Source: Streptomyces paradoxus (GTDB lineage: Bacteria; Actinomycetota; Actinomycetes; Streptomycetales; Streptomycetaceae). From it: DNA of 64,000 nucleotides. Positions 8,884-16,441 of this stretch are shown here, in pieces (position 1 is the first letter of the stretch; each line of letters opens with the position of its first letter). The notes beneath the pieces were generated by a model. That model was not told the origin of the DNA and made no database searches. It saw only the letters and a list, made by a program, of their open reading frames with translations. Where the stretch lies: NCBI RefSeq assembly GCF_014202475.1, contig NZ_JACHGV010000005.1, positions 1-64,000 of the forward strand. Direction: 5' to 3'. The position numbers and the translations under genes are program-made.

Positions 8884-10205
8884 CGCCCTTCACCTCCCGT
8901 GCGGTTGGTACTGCTGTTGCGGGTGTTGCTGGCGTGTGGACTGTTGACGGCGCTGCTCGAACGAGGGGCGGGTGCGGCGGAGGGGACAGATCCGCCGCCG
9001 TTCGAGGTGCGCCCACTGTGCGCGGCGACTCCGCCGGAGACGGGGTTGCTGGGGCGGGGGGCGGAGGACTGGCTGCCTCCGCCGTTGTTGTCGGCGCGGG
9101 AGCTGTGGGTCTTGATGCCCTGCGCGACGAGGGTGGCCGGGGAGCTGATGACCGCGGCGGCCTTGCCTTCGGCGCCCTGCATGAGGCGGTTGTTGCGGGA
9201 GCCGGCGATCTCGTCGCCGAAGCCGGGGACGAAGCGGTAGATCATCGCGCTGGCGAAGATGGCGAGCAGGATTATGGCGAGGCCGGAGACGACGGCGGAG
9301 AAGGCGTTCGGGCCGTCGTCGGCGGAGAGTGCGCCGGCGAGGCCGAGGACGATGACGATGACCGGCTTGATGAGGATGACGGCGATCATGATGCCGGCCC
9401 AGCGGCGGACGTGGCCCCACAGGTTCTTGTCGACGAGGCCGGCGTAGACGACGGTGCCGAGGAGGGCGCCGACGTAGAGGAGCGCCGCCCTGATGACGAG
9501 CTCCAGCCAGAGGACTCCGGCGGCGAGGATGCTGACCAGGGAGACGACGATCAGCATGATCGGGCCGCCGCCGATGTCCTCGCCCTTCTTGAGGGCTTCG
9601 GAGAACGTGCCGAAGAACGCGTCGGTCTGGTCGCCGGTGGCTTTCGCGAGGACCTCGGTGATGCCGTCGGTCGCGGAGACGACGGTGTAGAGGATCAGGG
9701 GGGTGAAGGCGGAGGCCAGCACCGTGAGCCACAGGAAGCCGATGGCTTCGGAGAGGGCGGTGGTCAGGGGGACGCCGCGGACGGCTCGCTTGGCGACGGC
9801 GAGGAGCCAGAGCAGGAGCGTGAGGATCGTCGACGCGGCGAAGACGACGGCGTACTGCTGGAGGAACTTGGGGTTGGTGAAGTCGACGTTGGCGGTCTCC
9901 TTCACGGCGTCGCTGAGCTTGTCGACGGTCCAGGAGGCGGCGTCGGCACAGCCCTTGGCGAGGGAGGCGAGGGGGTCGAGGGTGGAGGTGGGGTCGAGCC
10001 GGGAGGTACCGCTGCCGCTTCCGCTGCCGGTGTCGCCCTCGCAGATCTCCCGGGCCCGGCCGGAGAGCAGGGAGCAGTTGTCGTTGCTTGGGCTGGGCGA
10101 GGGCGTGGGAGCGGCTGCCGCCCGGGTGGCGAAGAGGACCAGGGCGGTCTGGACGGCGGTGAGGGCTGCGGCGACCTTGACTGCGCTGCGCGGGCTACCG
10201 GGCAT
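8880..10205 (-). CDS. cmdD: TrbL/VirB6-like polytopic membrane protein (CmdD-like)
   Basis: A 441-residue protein beginning with a cleavable-looking signal (AALTAVQTALVLFATRAAAA). A short extracellular Cys-containing stretch follows, then about six membrane helices (110-320), with the loop VGALLGTVVYAGLVDKNLWGHVRRW typical of TrbL/VirB6 channel proteins. The last ~110 residues are low-complexity Ser/Gly/Asn/Pro and probably disordered in the cytoplasm. It overlaps the upstream gene by 11 nt. By analogy it forms the inner-membrane core of the apparatus. Confidence 0.87.
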   Translation of the reverse strand: MPGSPRSAVKVAAALTAVQTALVLFATRAAAAPTPSPSPSNDNCSLLSGRAREICEGDTGSGSGSGTSRLDPTSTLDPLASLAKGCADAASWTVDKLSDAVKETANVDFTNPKFLQQYAVVFAASTILTLLLWLLAVAKRAVRGVPLTTALSEAIGFLWLTVLASAFTPLILYTVVSATDGITEVLAKATGDQTDAFFGTFSEALKKGEDIGGGPIMLIVVSLVSILAAGVLWLELVIRAALLYVGALLGTVVYAGLVDKNLWGHVRRWAGIMIAVILIKPVIVIVLGLAGALSADDGPNAFSAVVSGLAIILLAIFASAMIYRFVPGFGDEIAGSRNNRLMQGAEGKAAAVISSPATLVAQGIKTHSSRADNNGGGSQSSAPRPSNPVSGGVAAHSGRTSNGGGSVPSAAPAPRSSSAVNSPHASNTRNSSTNRTGGEGR

Positions 10206-11022
10206 ACGTGAACCCTCCGAACTCCTCGACGGCCTTGGAGATGGCGTCCGACGTCGACACCCTGTTGTCGCCGTTGACCGGCGCGGGGCCTTCCTTCTGG
10301 GAGAAGCTGTCGACCTTCCAGTCGCCGTCGGTCCAGCGCAGCTGGAGGGTCATGGTGAACCAGTCGTTGGTGACCGGGTTCTGTGAGCTCTCCCCTGTCA
10401 TCCCGAACACGCCGGTGCACCAGACCTCGACGGTGGCGGTGCTGCCCGAGAAGTCGGTGACCTTGGTGCCGACCGGCATCGTGCGGGAGACGTAGGTGCT
10501 GCCCTTGGGCGCGTCGCCGTTCTCGTCCAGGCCGACCTTCTCCAGGAACGCCTTGCTGTAGACCCGGTCGAGGTTCTTCTCCAGTTCGGAGACCTTGTCG
10601 GCGTCGAACACCTGGCGGACGATCTCCGGTCGCCGGGCGGGCTTGAGGATGTCGGCGGAGACGAGGACGACGGCGTAGTTCGCCGCCGCGCTCTCCGCGC
10701 CCTCCTGGTCCTGGGCGAAGCCCGACGGGATGCCCGCGGCGGACTTGGACTTGACGGGGCGTTGGCCGGAAGGGGCCGTCGCCGCTGCGTCGGGCTTGCC
10801 GGAGGAGCCGTCCGTCGAAGAGGAACTGTCGCCGTCCCCCCGGTTCGCGAAGGCGATCGCTGCGATCAGGAGGACCACCACGCCGACCACCGTGACCAGG
10901 CTGCGGGAGGACGAGCGGCGGCGCGGGTCGCCGAAGGCGTCGCCGGAGTCGGGCAGGCGGGTGCGGGTCTGGCCCGTACCCGCGTAGCCGCCGGAGGACT
11001 CGTGGTCGTCACCGAGACTCAT
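10195..11022 (-). CDS. cmdE: Single-pass membrane protein, VirB8-like topology (CmdE-like)
   Basis: A 275-residue bitopic protein: about 40 cytoplasmic residues rich in charged amino acids, one membrane helix (41-59), a disordered Ser/Asp/Pro linker, then a ~170-residue extracytoplasmic domain. The domain ends in alternating strands (TATVEVWCTGVFGMT, WFTMTLQLRWTDGDWKV), which fits the NTF2-like fold of VirB8/TcpC assembly factors. The VirB8 relation is inferred from topology and context, not from a firm motif. Its ATG overlaps the stop of a 40-codon ORF (ATGA). Confidence 0.82.
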   Translation of the reverse strand: MSLGDDHESSGGYAGTGQTRTRLPDSGDAFGDPRRRSSSRSLVTVVGVVVLLIAAIAFANRGDGDSSSSTDGSSGKPDAAATAPSGQRPVKSKSAAGIPSGFAQDQEGAESAAANYAVVLVSADILKPARRPEIVRQVFDADKVSELEKNLDRVYSKAFLEKVGLDENGDAPKGSTYVSRTMPVGTKVTDFSGSTATVEVWCTGVFGMTGESSQNPVTNDWFTMTLQLRWTDGDWKVDSFSQKEGPAPVNGDNRVSTSDAISKAVEEFGGFTYAR

Positions 11023-11141
11023 GCCGCGTACGCCCCCTCGACGTCGTGCGGAAACACTTCGTACCGGTCGTACTTCTCATACTCCTCGTACGACGGTAGC
11101 CGTGCTGGTTCCCGCGCGGGCGCGGTGGGGTGACTCGACAT
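11019..11141 (-). CDS. Putative 40-residue protein inside the cmd operon
   Basis: A short ORF with ATG at 11141 and TGA at 11021-11019; the stop overlaps the ATG of cmdE as ATGA, the coupling seen throughout this window. The predicted peptide is rich in Tyr and acidic residues at its end (SYEEYEKYDRYEVFPHD). No strong ribosome binding site is visible. Codons such as TAT, GAA and TTT are less typical of the genus, so this could be a coupling leader and not a functional protein. It sits 90 nt after the stop of cmdF. Not recognised as any family. Confidence 0.45.
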   Translation of the reverse strand: MSSHPTAPAREPARLPSYEEYEKYDRYEVFPHDVEGAYAA

Positions 11142-11196
11142 CAGGGAAACGCAACCTCAGCCGGTGGGCACGACGGGCGGGTGGGATGGAGGGGGA

Positions 11197-11212
11197 GCCG
11201 GGCGTGCCCGGC
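11197..11212 (-). other. Short hairpin between cmdF and the rest of the operon
   Basis: GCCGGGC at 11197-11203 pairs perfectly with GCCCGGC at 11206-11212 across a 2-nt gap. It lies between the small first gene and the larger genes of the operon. It has no T-tract, so it is more likely an RNA-processing or stability element than a full terminator. Confidence 0.4.
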
Positions 11213-11231
11213 CGGGCGGTCGGTGCCCTGG

Positions 11232-11540
11232 CTACACGGCCATGCCGTACACGATGGTGAAGAGAGTGCCGAGGGAGCCGATGATGAAGACTCCTGTGAG
11301 GCCCGCGATGATGAGGCCCTTGCCCTGCTCCGCGCTGAAGGTGTCGCGCAGGGCGGTCGCTCCGATGCGCTGCTTGGCGGCGCCCCAGATGGCGATGCCG
11401 AGGCAGAGCAGGATGGCCACCGCCATCACGACCTCGATCATCACCTTCGCCTCGTTGCCCAGGCTGCCGAAGGGGCCCCAGTCCGGAGCGATCCCGCCGA
11501 TGATGGTGTTGATGTCTCCCTTGTCGGCCGCAAAGAGCAT
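11232..11540 (-). CDS. cmdF: Small two-helix membrane protein, VirB2/TrbC-like (CmdF-like)
   Basis: A 102-residue protein with two hydrophobic helices (about 33-53 and 75-97) joined by a short basic loop, the layout of VirB2/TrbC-type subunits. I chose the ATG at 11540, which has a purine-rich GGTGA 6 nt upstream; a GTG at 11573 would extend it but has its purine run touching the start codon. It is the first gene of the operon, consistent with a subunit needed in more copies than the ATPases. The pilin analogy is inferred. Confidence 0.8.
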   Translation of the reverse strand: MLFAADKGDINTIIGGIAPDWGPFGSLGNEAKVMIEVVMAVAILLCLGIAIWGAAKQRIGATALRDTFSAEQGKGLIIAGLTGVFIIGSLGTLFTIVYGMAV

Positions 11541-11600
11541 GTAAGTCACCGCCCCTGTTGGGTAGTTCCGCACCCTCTGCGGTCGTGCAGAGGTCAGGCC

Positions 11601-11619
11601 TCATTGTCGCCGACAATGA
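11601..11619. promoter_or_regulatory. 19-bp perfect palindrome upstream of the cmd operon
   Basis: TCATTGTCG and CGACAATGA form 9-bp arms around a single central C, about 60 nt upstream of the cmdF start. The position suits an operator in the promoter of the leftward cmd operon. The cognate regulator is not known to me. Confidence 0.55.
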
Positions 11620-11910
11620 TGCTGTCGGATGTCGACTTGGCGTCATTGATTGGCGGGTTTCGTACGAATACCTTGCCACCGTTCCGCTCCGGCCCCTAGG
11701 GGAGGTGACGGGCGGTGTGCGAAGGATCGTATGGTCACTCTGTGTATCACGGCAGGTCACCCCGGGCAATGAGGCCTGGGCGGAACCTGGTGTGTGGTTC
11801 CGTCGTTGTGCCGCTCTTGCGGCCTTTCTCACCTTCGCAGGCTGTTTCTGACGGCTGGTCGGGTGAGTGGTCGCGCCGGTGTCCCCGGGGTGAAGGCTAC
11901 CTGGCAAGGC

Positions 11911-11944
11911 GAAGGGGCCGCGGCTGGGTTGCCGCGGCCCCTTC
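11911..11944 (-). terminator. Terminator of the S53 protease gene
   Basis: A perfect 14-bp GC-rich stem, 11911-11924 with 11931-11944, and a 6-nt loop, about 75 nt after the leftward protease stop. There is no long T-tract, which is usual for Streptomyces terminators. Confidence 0.8.
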
Positions 11945-12019
11945 GTCATCGGCCGTCCCCGGGCCCCCACGGCCCCGGGCGGCGTGCCCCGGTGACGGTC
12001 TGTCACCGGCCGGGAGGCG

Positions 12020-13312
12020 TCAGCCGGTGAAGGCGCCGAGTCCCTCCGGGGTGCCCAGACCGGTCGGACCGTCGTAGCCCGTCCGGGCGGTGCAGAAGTA
12101 GCTGGTGGTGCAGCTGCCGTTGCTGCCGCTGATGACGTCGTTCAGGGCGGAGGTGTTCGCGTAGGGGAACTTGGCCGGGTAGGAGCCGGTGGACGGGGTG
12201 CCCGCGAGGGCGTAGACGCTCGCGATGATCGGGGCGGAGGCGCTGGTGCCGCCGTAGGTGGCCCAGCCCTGGCCGTCGGCGCCGTAGGTGTCGTAGACGG
12301 AGACGCCGGTCGCCGGGTCGGCGACGGCCGAGACGTCGGCGATCATGCGCCGGGTGCAGCCGGTGTCGGTCTGCCAGGCGGGCTTGGTGTCGTAGGCGGA
12401 GCAGCCGGAGCCGGTGCCCTCGGTGCCGCTGGTCCGCCAGACGCTCTCGGTCCAGCCGCGGGTGGTGGAGGAGGCGGTGAGGCTGGTGCCGCCGACGGAG
12501 GTCACGTACTTGGACGCCGCCGGGTACTCGGCGCCGTAGCCGGCGTCGCCCGCGCTGACGGTGATGGCGACGCCCGGGTGGTTGAAGTAGGTGGAGTCGT
12601 ACGTCGCGTCGGAGGAGGACTCGCCGCCGCCGTAGCTGTTGGAGACGTACTTGGCGCCCAGGGAGACGGCCTCATTGACGGCGGCGCCGAGGTTGGCCAT
12701 GGAGGCGGACTTCGCTTCGACGAGGGTGATGTGGCAGTTCGGGCAGACGGCGCTCGCCATGTCGAGGTCGAGGGAGATCTCGCCGGCCCAGCCGCTGTCG
12801 GCGGTGGGGAGGGCGGTGGTGGAACCGGTCTGGCTCACCTTCTTGAAGCAGCCGTTCGCCGTGGTGCAGGCGGGCAGGCCGTAGTGCGAGCGGTAGGCGG
12901 CGAGGTCGGACTCGGCGTTCGGGTCGTCGTAGGCGTCGACGATGGCGATGGTCCGGCCGGAGCCGTTGCTCGTGGCGGCGGAGGTCAGGCCGTAGGCGCT
13001 GCGGAGGTCGGTGGGGCCGTAGCCGGAGGGGGAGGTGGCTTCGGCGGTTTTGGCCGAGATGCCGTGCTGCTTCTGGAAGGCGGTGACGCCCCCCGTGACG
13101 CGCAGGGCGTTGCAGGCCATCTCGCCCTGGTGGCGGGGCAGGGCGCAGGAACGGGTCCAGGTGACCTTGGAGGTGCTCGTGTCCGCGGCGGCCTGGGCGT
13201 GGGCGGCGCTGGCGAGGCCGGTGAGGAGGAGCGCGGCGGCCGCGGTGACGGCGGAGGCCGTGCGGCGCCATCTGCGGCGGGTGGAGGGGGTGTTGTGCGG
13301 TGTCGTGCGCAA
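12020..13312 (-). CDS. Secreted S53-family (sedolisin-like) serine-carboxyl protease
   Basis: A 430-residue exported protease. A twin-Arg-rich start and a hydrophobic core ending at AHAQA (about residue 40) form the signal peptide. Catalytic residues of the family are visible: E178 and D182 (GEISLD), oxyanion D256 (SAGDAG) and Ser357 in GGTSAS. Only ~50 residues precede the catalytic core, so the long Pro-kumamolisin propeptide of classical members is absent. It begins with TTG at 13312, with GGAGG 7 nt upstream. A 7-bp inverted repeat at 13407-13429 lies in the promoter region. It likely feeds the mycelium from extracellular protein. Confidence 0.92.
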   Translation of the reverse strand: MRTTPHNTPSTRRRWRRTASAVTAAAALLLTGLASAAHAQAAADTSTSKVTWTRSCALPRHQGEMACNALRVTGGVTAFQKQHGISAKTAEATSPSGYGPTDLRSAYGLTSAATSNGSGRTIAIVDAYDDPNAESDLAAYRSHYGLPACTTANGCFKKVSQTGSTTALPTADSGWAGEISLDLDMASAVCPNCHITLVEAKSASMANLGAAVNEAVSLGAKYVSNSYGGGESSSDATYDSTYFNHPGVAITVSAGDAGYGAEYPAASKYVTSVGGTSLTASSTTRGWTESVWRTSGTEGTGSGCSAYDTKPAWQTDTGCTRRMIADVSAVADPATGVSVYDTYGADGQGWATYGGTSASAPIIASVYALAGTPSTGSYPAKFPYANTSALNDVISGSNGSCTTSYFCTARTGYDGPTGLGTPEGLGAFTG

Positions 13313-13406
13313 GGTACAGCCTCCAGGCAGTGGTGGGCAGAGGCCTGCGGGTGGGGGAACCGCCGGTGCGTTTCCCGGCGGGGGCGGCGACCCGCGACGA
13401 CGATGG

Positions 13407-13429
13407 CTTGTTGGGTACGTGACAACAAG
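13407..13429. promoter_or_regulatory. Inverted repeat upstream of the S53 protease
   Basis: CTTGTTG (13407-13413) and CAACAAG (13423-13429) are perfect 7-bp arms with a 9-nt spacer, about 95 nt upstream of the protease TTG. It is a possible operator; the regulator is unknown. Confidence 0.35.
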
Positions 13430-13610
13430 ACCGGTTTCGGAATCCTGACCTCTGCATTGCTGAAGGAGGCGGGGGGCTTACTGATCGCTGACGAGTCGAT
13501 TGCGGGGCGAAGGGAACGGCTTGACCCGAAGGGGCCGGGTGCGCGGTGAAGCGCCGGGCGCGGGCCGGTGTCTGACGTTCCTCTCACCTTCGTCCTGCAC
13601 AGTCGCTCCG

Positions 13611-14321
13611 GTGAAGCGCGTCCTGGTCGTCGTCGTGATGCTCGTCGGCCTCGTCACCATGTCCGTCGCGACCGCCGGCGACGGGGGCGGGTCCCTCGGG
13701 GTGACCGTCACCGGGCGGGATGCACGGGTCGGGGTGCTTCTGCGCACCGCGGGAGGAGGACACTTCTGCACGGCGTCGGTGGTGGACGCCCCGCACCGGG
13801 ACCTGATCGTCACCGCGGCGCACTGCCTGGGCGGCGACGGTGGGCTGGTCTTCGCGCCGGGCTACCGGGACGGACGCGCCCCCTACGGGGAGTGGAAGGT
13901 GCGGCGGCGGTTCCTGGCCCGGAGGTGGGTCGAGGGGCGGCACGAGGACAGCGACGTGGGATTCGCCGCGCTCGCGCCCCGGGGCGGCGAGGAGGTCCAG
14001 GACGCCGTCGGCGGGAACCGGTTCGTCACCGGCACGGTGACCGGGGCCACCGCGGTGACCGTCACCGGGTACCCCAGCGCGCGGGAGACGGCCGTCAGCT
14101 GCACCGCCGAGCCGCGGGCGCTCAGCCGCACCCAGCAGCGCATCGCGTGCCCCGGATTCAGCGGCGGCACCAGCGGCAGCCCCTGGGTGAACGGGGACGG
14201 GCAGGTCGTCGGGGTTCTCGGCGGGCACGATCAGGGCGGGACGACCCCCGGCGTCTCCTACAGCGTGGTCCTCGGCGCGGAGGCGGAGCGGCTGTACGGG
14301 CGGGCCGCGAGGGGTGCGTGA
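13611..14321 (+). CDS. Secreted trypsin-like (S1) serine protease
   Basis: A 236-residue protein from GTG at 13611. A signal peptide (KRVLVVVVMLVGLVTMSVATAG) precedes a chymotrypsin-fold domain with the triad His in VTAAHC, Asp in DSDVGFAAL and Ser in GGTSGSPW. Cys residues near the His and before the Ser probably form the family disulfides. The frame is open further upstream, but the residues before VKRV do not look like a signal sequence. It is transcribed away from the S53 protease. No clear ribosome binding site is seen. Confidence 0.88.
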   Translation: MKRVLVVVVMLVGLVTMSVATAGDGGGSLGVTVTGRDARVGVLLRTAGGGHFCTASVVDAPHRDLIVTAAHCLGGDGGLVFAPGYRDGRAPYGEWKVRRRFLARRWVEGRHEDSDVGFAALAPRGGEEVQDAVGGNRFVTGTVTGATAVTVTGYPSARETAVSCTAEPRALSRTQQRIACPGFSGGTSGSPWVNGDGQVVGVLGGHDQGGTTPGVSYSVVLGAEAERLYGRAARGA

Positions 14322-14491
14322 CGGGCCGTGAACCCGTGCGCCGGGCCGGGGACGCCGTGCTCTGGCCGTGCTGCCCGTGCCGTGGCCCGTTCCTCCGTCC
14401 GCCCCGACTCTCGTCCACGTGATCATTCCCGGGTGTGCCGGCCGCCTCTACACTGACCAACGGACTCCTGGGCGGTGAGGGGCGGTTGACG

Positions 14492-15493
14492 GTGCGTAAG
14501 GCATGGATCGTGGCGAGTGTCGCCATCAGCTCCGCCCTGGCCTTCGTGATGCTGCTCGTCGTCGGGGTCTACCTGGTCGCCGGGAATCTGGTCAACGGCG
14601 TGAGCGGCGGGGCGAAATCGCTGGCCAAGGGGTCGGTGCCCGCCGCGTACGCGGCCCTTGTGCAGAAGTGGGGCAACCTCTGCCCCGCCATCAGCCCGGC
14701 CCTGCTCGCCGCCCAGCTCTACCAGGAGAGCGGCTTCAACCCGAGGGCCCAGAGCCACGCCGCCGCGCAGGGCATAGCGCAGTTCATCCCCGGAACCTGG
14801 GCCAGCCACGGCATCGACGGCGACGGCGACGGCGACCGTGACGTGTGGGACCCGAAGGACGCGATCCCCTCCGCCGCCTCCTACGACTGCGAACTCGCGT
14901 CGTACGTGAAGAAGGTTGGCGGGAATCCGACCGAAAACATGCTGGCCGCCTACAACGCGGGGGCGTACGCGGTGATCAAGTACGGGGGCGTGCCGCCGTA
15001 CAGCGAGACCCGGAACTACGTGAAGCGGATCACGACGCTCTCGGAGAGCTTCGCGGCGCCGGTCGGGCGGGTCGACCCCTCCGAGCAGGCCGCCGCCGCG
15101 ATCGAGTACGCGCAGAAGAAGCTCGGCACGCCCTACCTCTGGGGCGGCACCGGCACCGCTGAGCAGGGCGGACGTTTCGACTGCTCGGGACTGACCCAGG
15201 CCGCCTACGAGACCGTGGGCATCAAGCTGCCGCGCGTCGCCAACGACCAGTACAACGCCGGTCCGCACCCCTCGCGGGACGAACTGCTCCCCGGTGACCT
15301 CGTGTTCTTCTCGGACGACCTCACCAATTCCCGTGCCATCCGGCATGTCGGCATTTATGTCGGAGGCGGGTACATGATCGACGCGCCCCGGACCGGTGCC
15401 GTCATCCGGTTCGACCCGATCGACACCCCCGACTACTTCGGAGCCACCCGCGTCACCGAAGATGGCGCGAAAGCACTGCCCACGACTGTGTGA
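14492..15493 (+). CDS. Bifunctional lytic transglycosylase (SLT) / NlpC-P60 wall hydrolase
   Basis: A 333-residue envelope protein. One membrane helix near the start (KAWIVASVAISSALAFVMLL) is followed by an SLT goose-lysozyme-like domain with catalytic Glu in QESGFNP. The second domain is NlpC/P60 with Cys in RFDCSGLT and His in IRHVGIYVG. The GTG at 14492 is chosen because GGTGAGGGGCGG precedes it; a TTG lies two codons earlier. This double architecture is the one carried by VirB1-like hydrolases of Gram-positive conjugation systems, and the gene is a close neighbour of the cmd operon. Confidence 0.92.
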   Translation: MRKAWIVASVAISSALAFVMLLVVGVYLVAGNLVNGVSGGAKSLAKGSVPAAYAALVQKWGNLCPAISPALLAAQLYQESGFNPRAQSHAAAQGIAQFIPGTWASHGIDGDGDGDRDVWDPKDAIPSAASYDCELASYVKKVGGNPTENMLAAYNAGAYAVIKYGGVPPYSETRNYVKRITTLSESFAAPVGRVDPSEQAAAAIEYAQKKLGTPYLWGGTGTAEQGGRFDCSGLTQAAYETVGIKLPRVANDQYNAGPHPSRDELLPGDLVFFSDDLTNSRAIRHVGIYVGGGYMIDAPRTGAVIRFDPIDTPDYFGATRVTEDGAKALPTTV

Positions 15494-15738
15494 ACCGTGT
15501 GTGAACCCACCCCCTGAGCTGCGAAGACGTATCTCTCTTCGATAACGTCTGCGTGATCATTCGGTGGAGTGTGGAACGTATCAACGGGGACCATGCGTTC
15601 CTGGTGACGTAGCCGAGCAGACGTTCATTCGGCATGCGTCACGCACGCGTGCGGCGGAAGCGGATCTACAACCACGGGGGTGGCAGGCGCGGCGCACGCA
15701 CAGGTGCGCCGGAGAGACGACGAAGGGGCCGCAGCACC

Positions 15739-16437
15739 ATGGCTGGACTCGCCGATTCCGGGTCGAACCCTGACGTCGACCTGCTGTACGACATCAATGG
15801 CCTGGCCAAGGACGCGCCGGCCTGGTTCGACCGCGTCATGGAGTACGTCGGTGAGTACGGGCTGCTGCTCGCCATCGTCCTGCTCGTGGTGTGGTGCTGG
15901 TGGTCCGTGCGCAAGCGGGGCGACGAGGACGCGGCCTCGACCGTCGCGGCCCTGGTCTGGGCGCCGCTGGCCGCGAGTGTCGCCGTACTGGTGAACGTGC
16001 CCATACGGGGGTTCGTGGAGCGGCCCCGGCCGTTCCTGGACCACCAGGGGCTCGAAGTGCTCGTCCAGGGCAAGACCGACTACTCGTTCGTCAGCGACCA
16101 CGCGACGATCGTCATGGCACTGGCGGTCGGCCTGTTCGTCGCCAACCGGAAGTTCGGGCTCATCGGACTCGTGCTGGCGTTGTTCGGCGGGTTCATCCGC
16201 GTCTACATGGGCGTGCACTACCCGACGGACGTCGTGGGCGGGTTCGCGCTGGGGACGGCCGTGGCGCTGCTGCTGTCGCCGCTCGCCATGGCCCTGCTGA
16301 CGCCTGTGGTGAAGGCCGTCGAGCGCTCGCCCCGGGCCGGGTGGCTGGTGCGCGCCAGAGGGCGGGCCGCGGGAGAGGACGCGGTGATCCCCGAGGCGCG
16401 CAGTGAGCGGGCCTCGGAGCGGGACCTCGCGGCCTAG
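15739..16437 (+). CDS. PAP2-family membrane phosphatase
   Basis: A 232-residue polytopic phosphatase. The three PAP2 signatures are RGFVERPRP (KX6RP-like), SFVSDHAT (PSGH-like, with Ser-Asp-His) and RVYMGVHYPTDV with the catalytic His. About five membrane helices surround them. The ATG at 15739 has AAGGGG 8 nt upstream. Undecaprenyl diphosphate or phosphatidate phosphatase activity is the usual role, so it may recycle wall carrier lipid. A hairpin at 15525-15550 lies between it and the wall hydrolase gene. Confidence 0.9.
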   Translation: MAGLADSGSNPDVDLLYDINGLAKDAPAWFDRVMEYVGEYGLLLAIVLLVVWCWWSVRKRGDEDAASTVAALVWAPLAASVAVLVNVPIRGFVERPRPFLDHQGLEVLVQGKTDYSFVSDHATIVMALAVGLFVANRKFGLIGLVLALFGGFIRVYMGVHYPTDVVGGFALGTAVALLLSPLAMALLTPVVKAVERSPRAGWLVRARGRAAGEDAVIPEARSERASERDLAA

Positions 16438-16441
16438 GGCC

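Larger units (their letters stand above)
11541..12019. other. Intergenic region between cmd operon and S53 protease
   Basis: This 479-base stretch holds the cmd promoter region with its palindrome (11601-11619) and, at 11911-11944, the terminator of the protease gene. Open frames of 70-120 codons on the plus strand here lack a ribosome binding site and a plausible protein composition, and I do not call them. Confidence 0.7.

Noticed and set aside
5815..9240. A 1141-codon open frame on the plus strand
   Set aside because: It is the antisense of cmdA-cmdC; composition is Gly/Val/Asp/Glu/Arg repeats typical of GC-rich shadows, with no domain.
11558..12077. Plus-strand frames of 78-120 codons in the cmd-protease gap
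   Set aside because: No ribosome binding site, mixed composition and overlap with the protease terminator and cmd promoter.
15564..15773. 69-codon frame before the PAP2 gene
   Set aside because: Overlaps the real PAP2 start in another frame, no coupling and no ribosome binding site.
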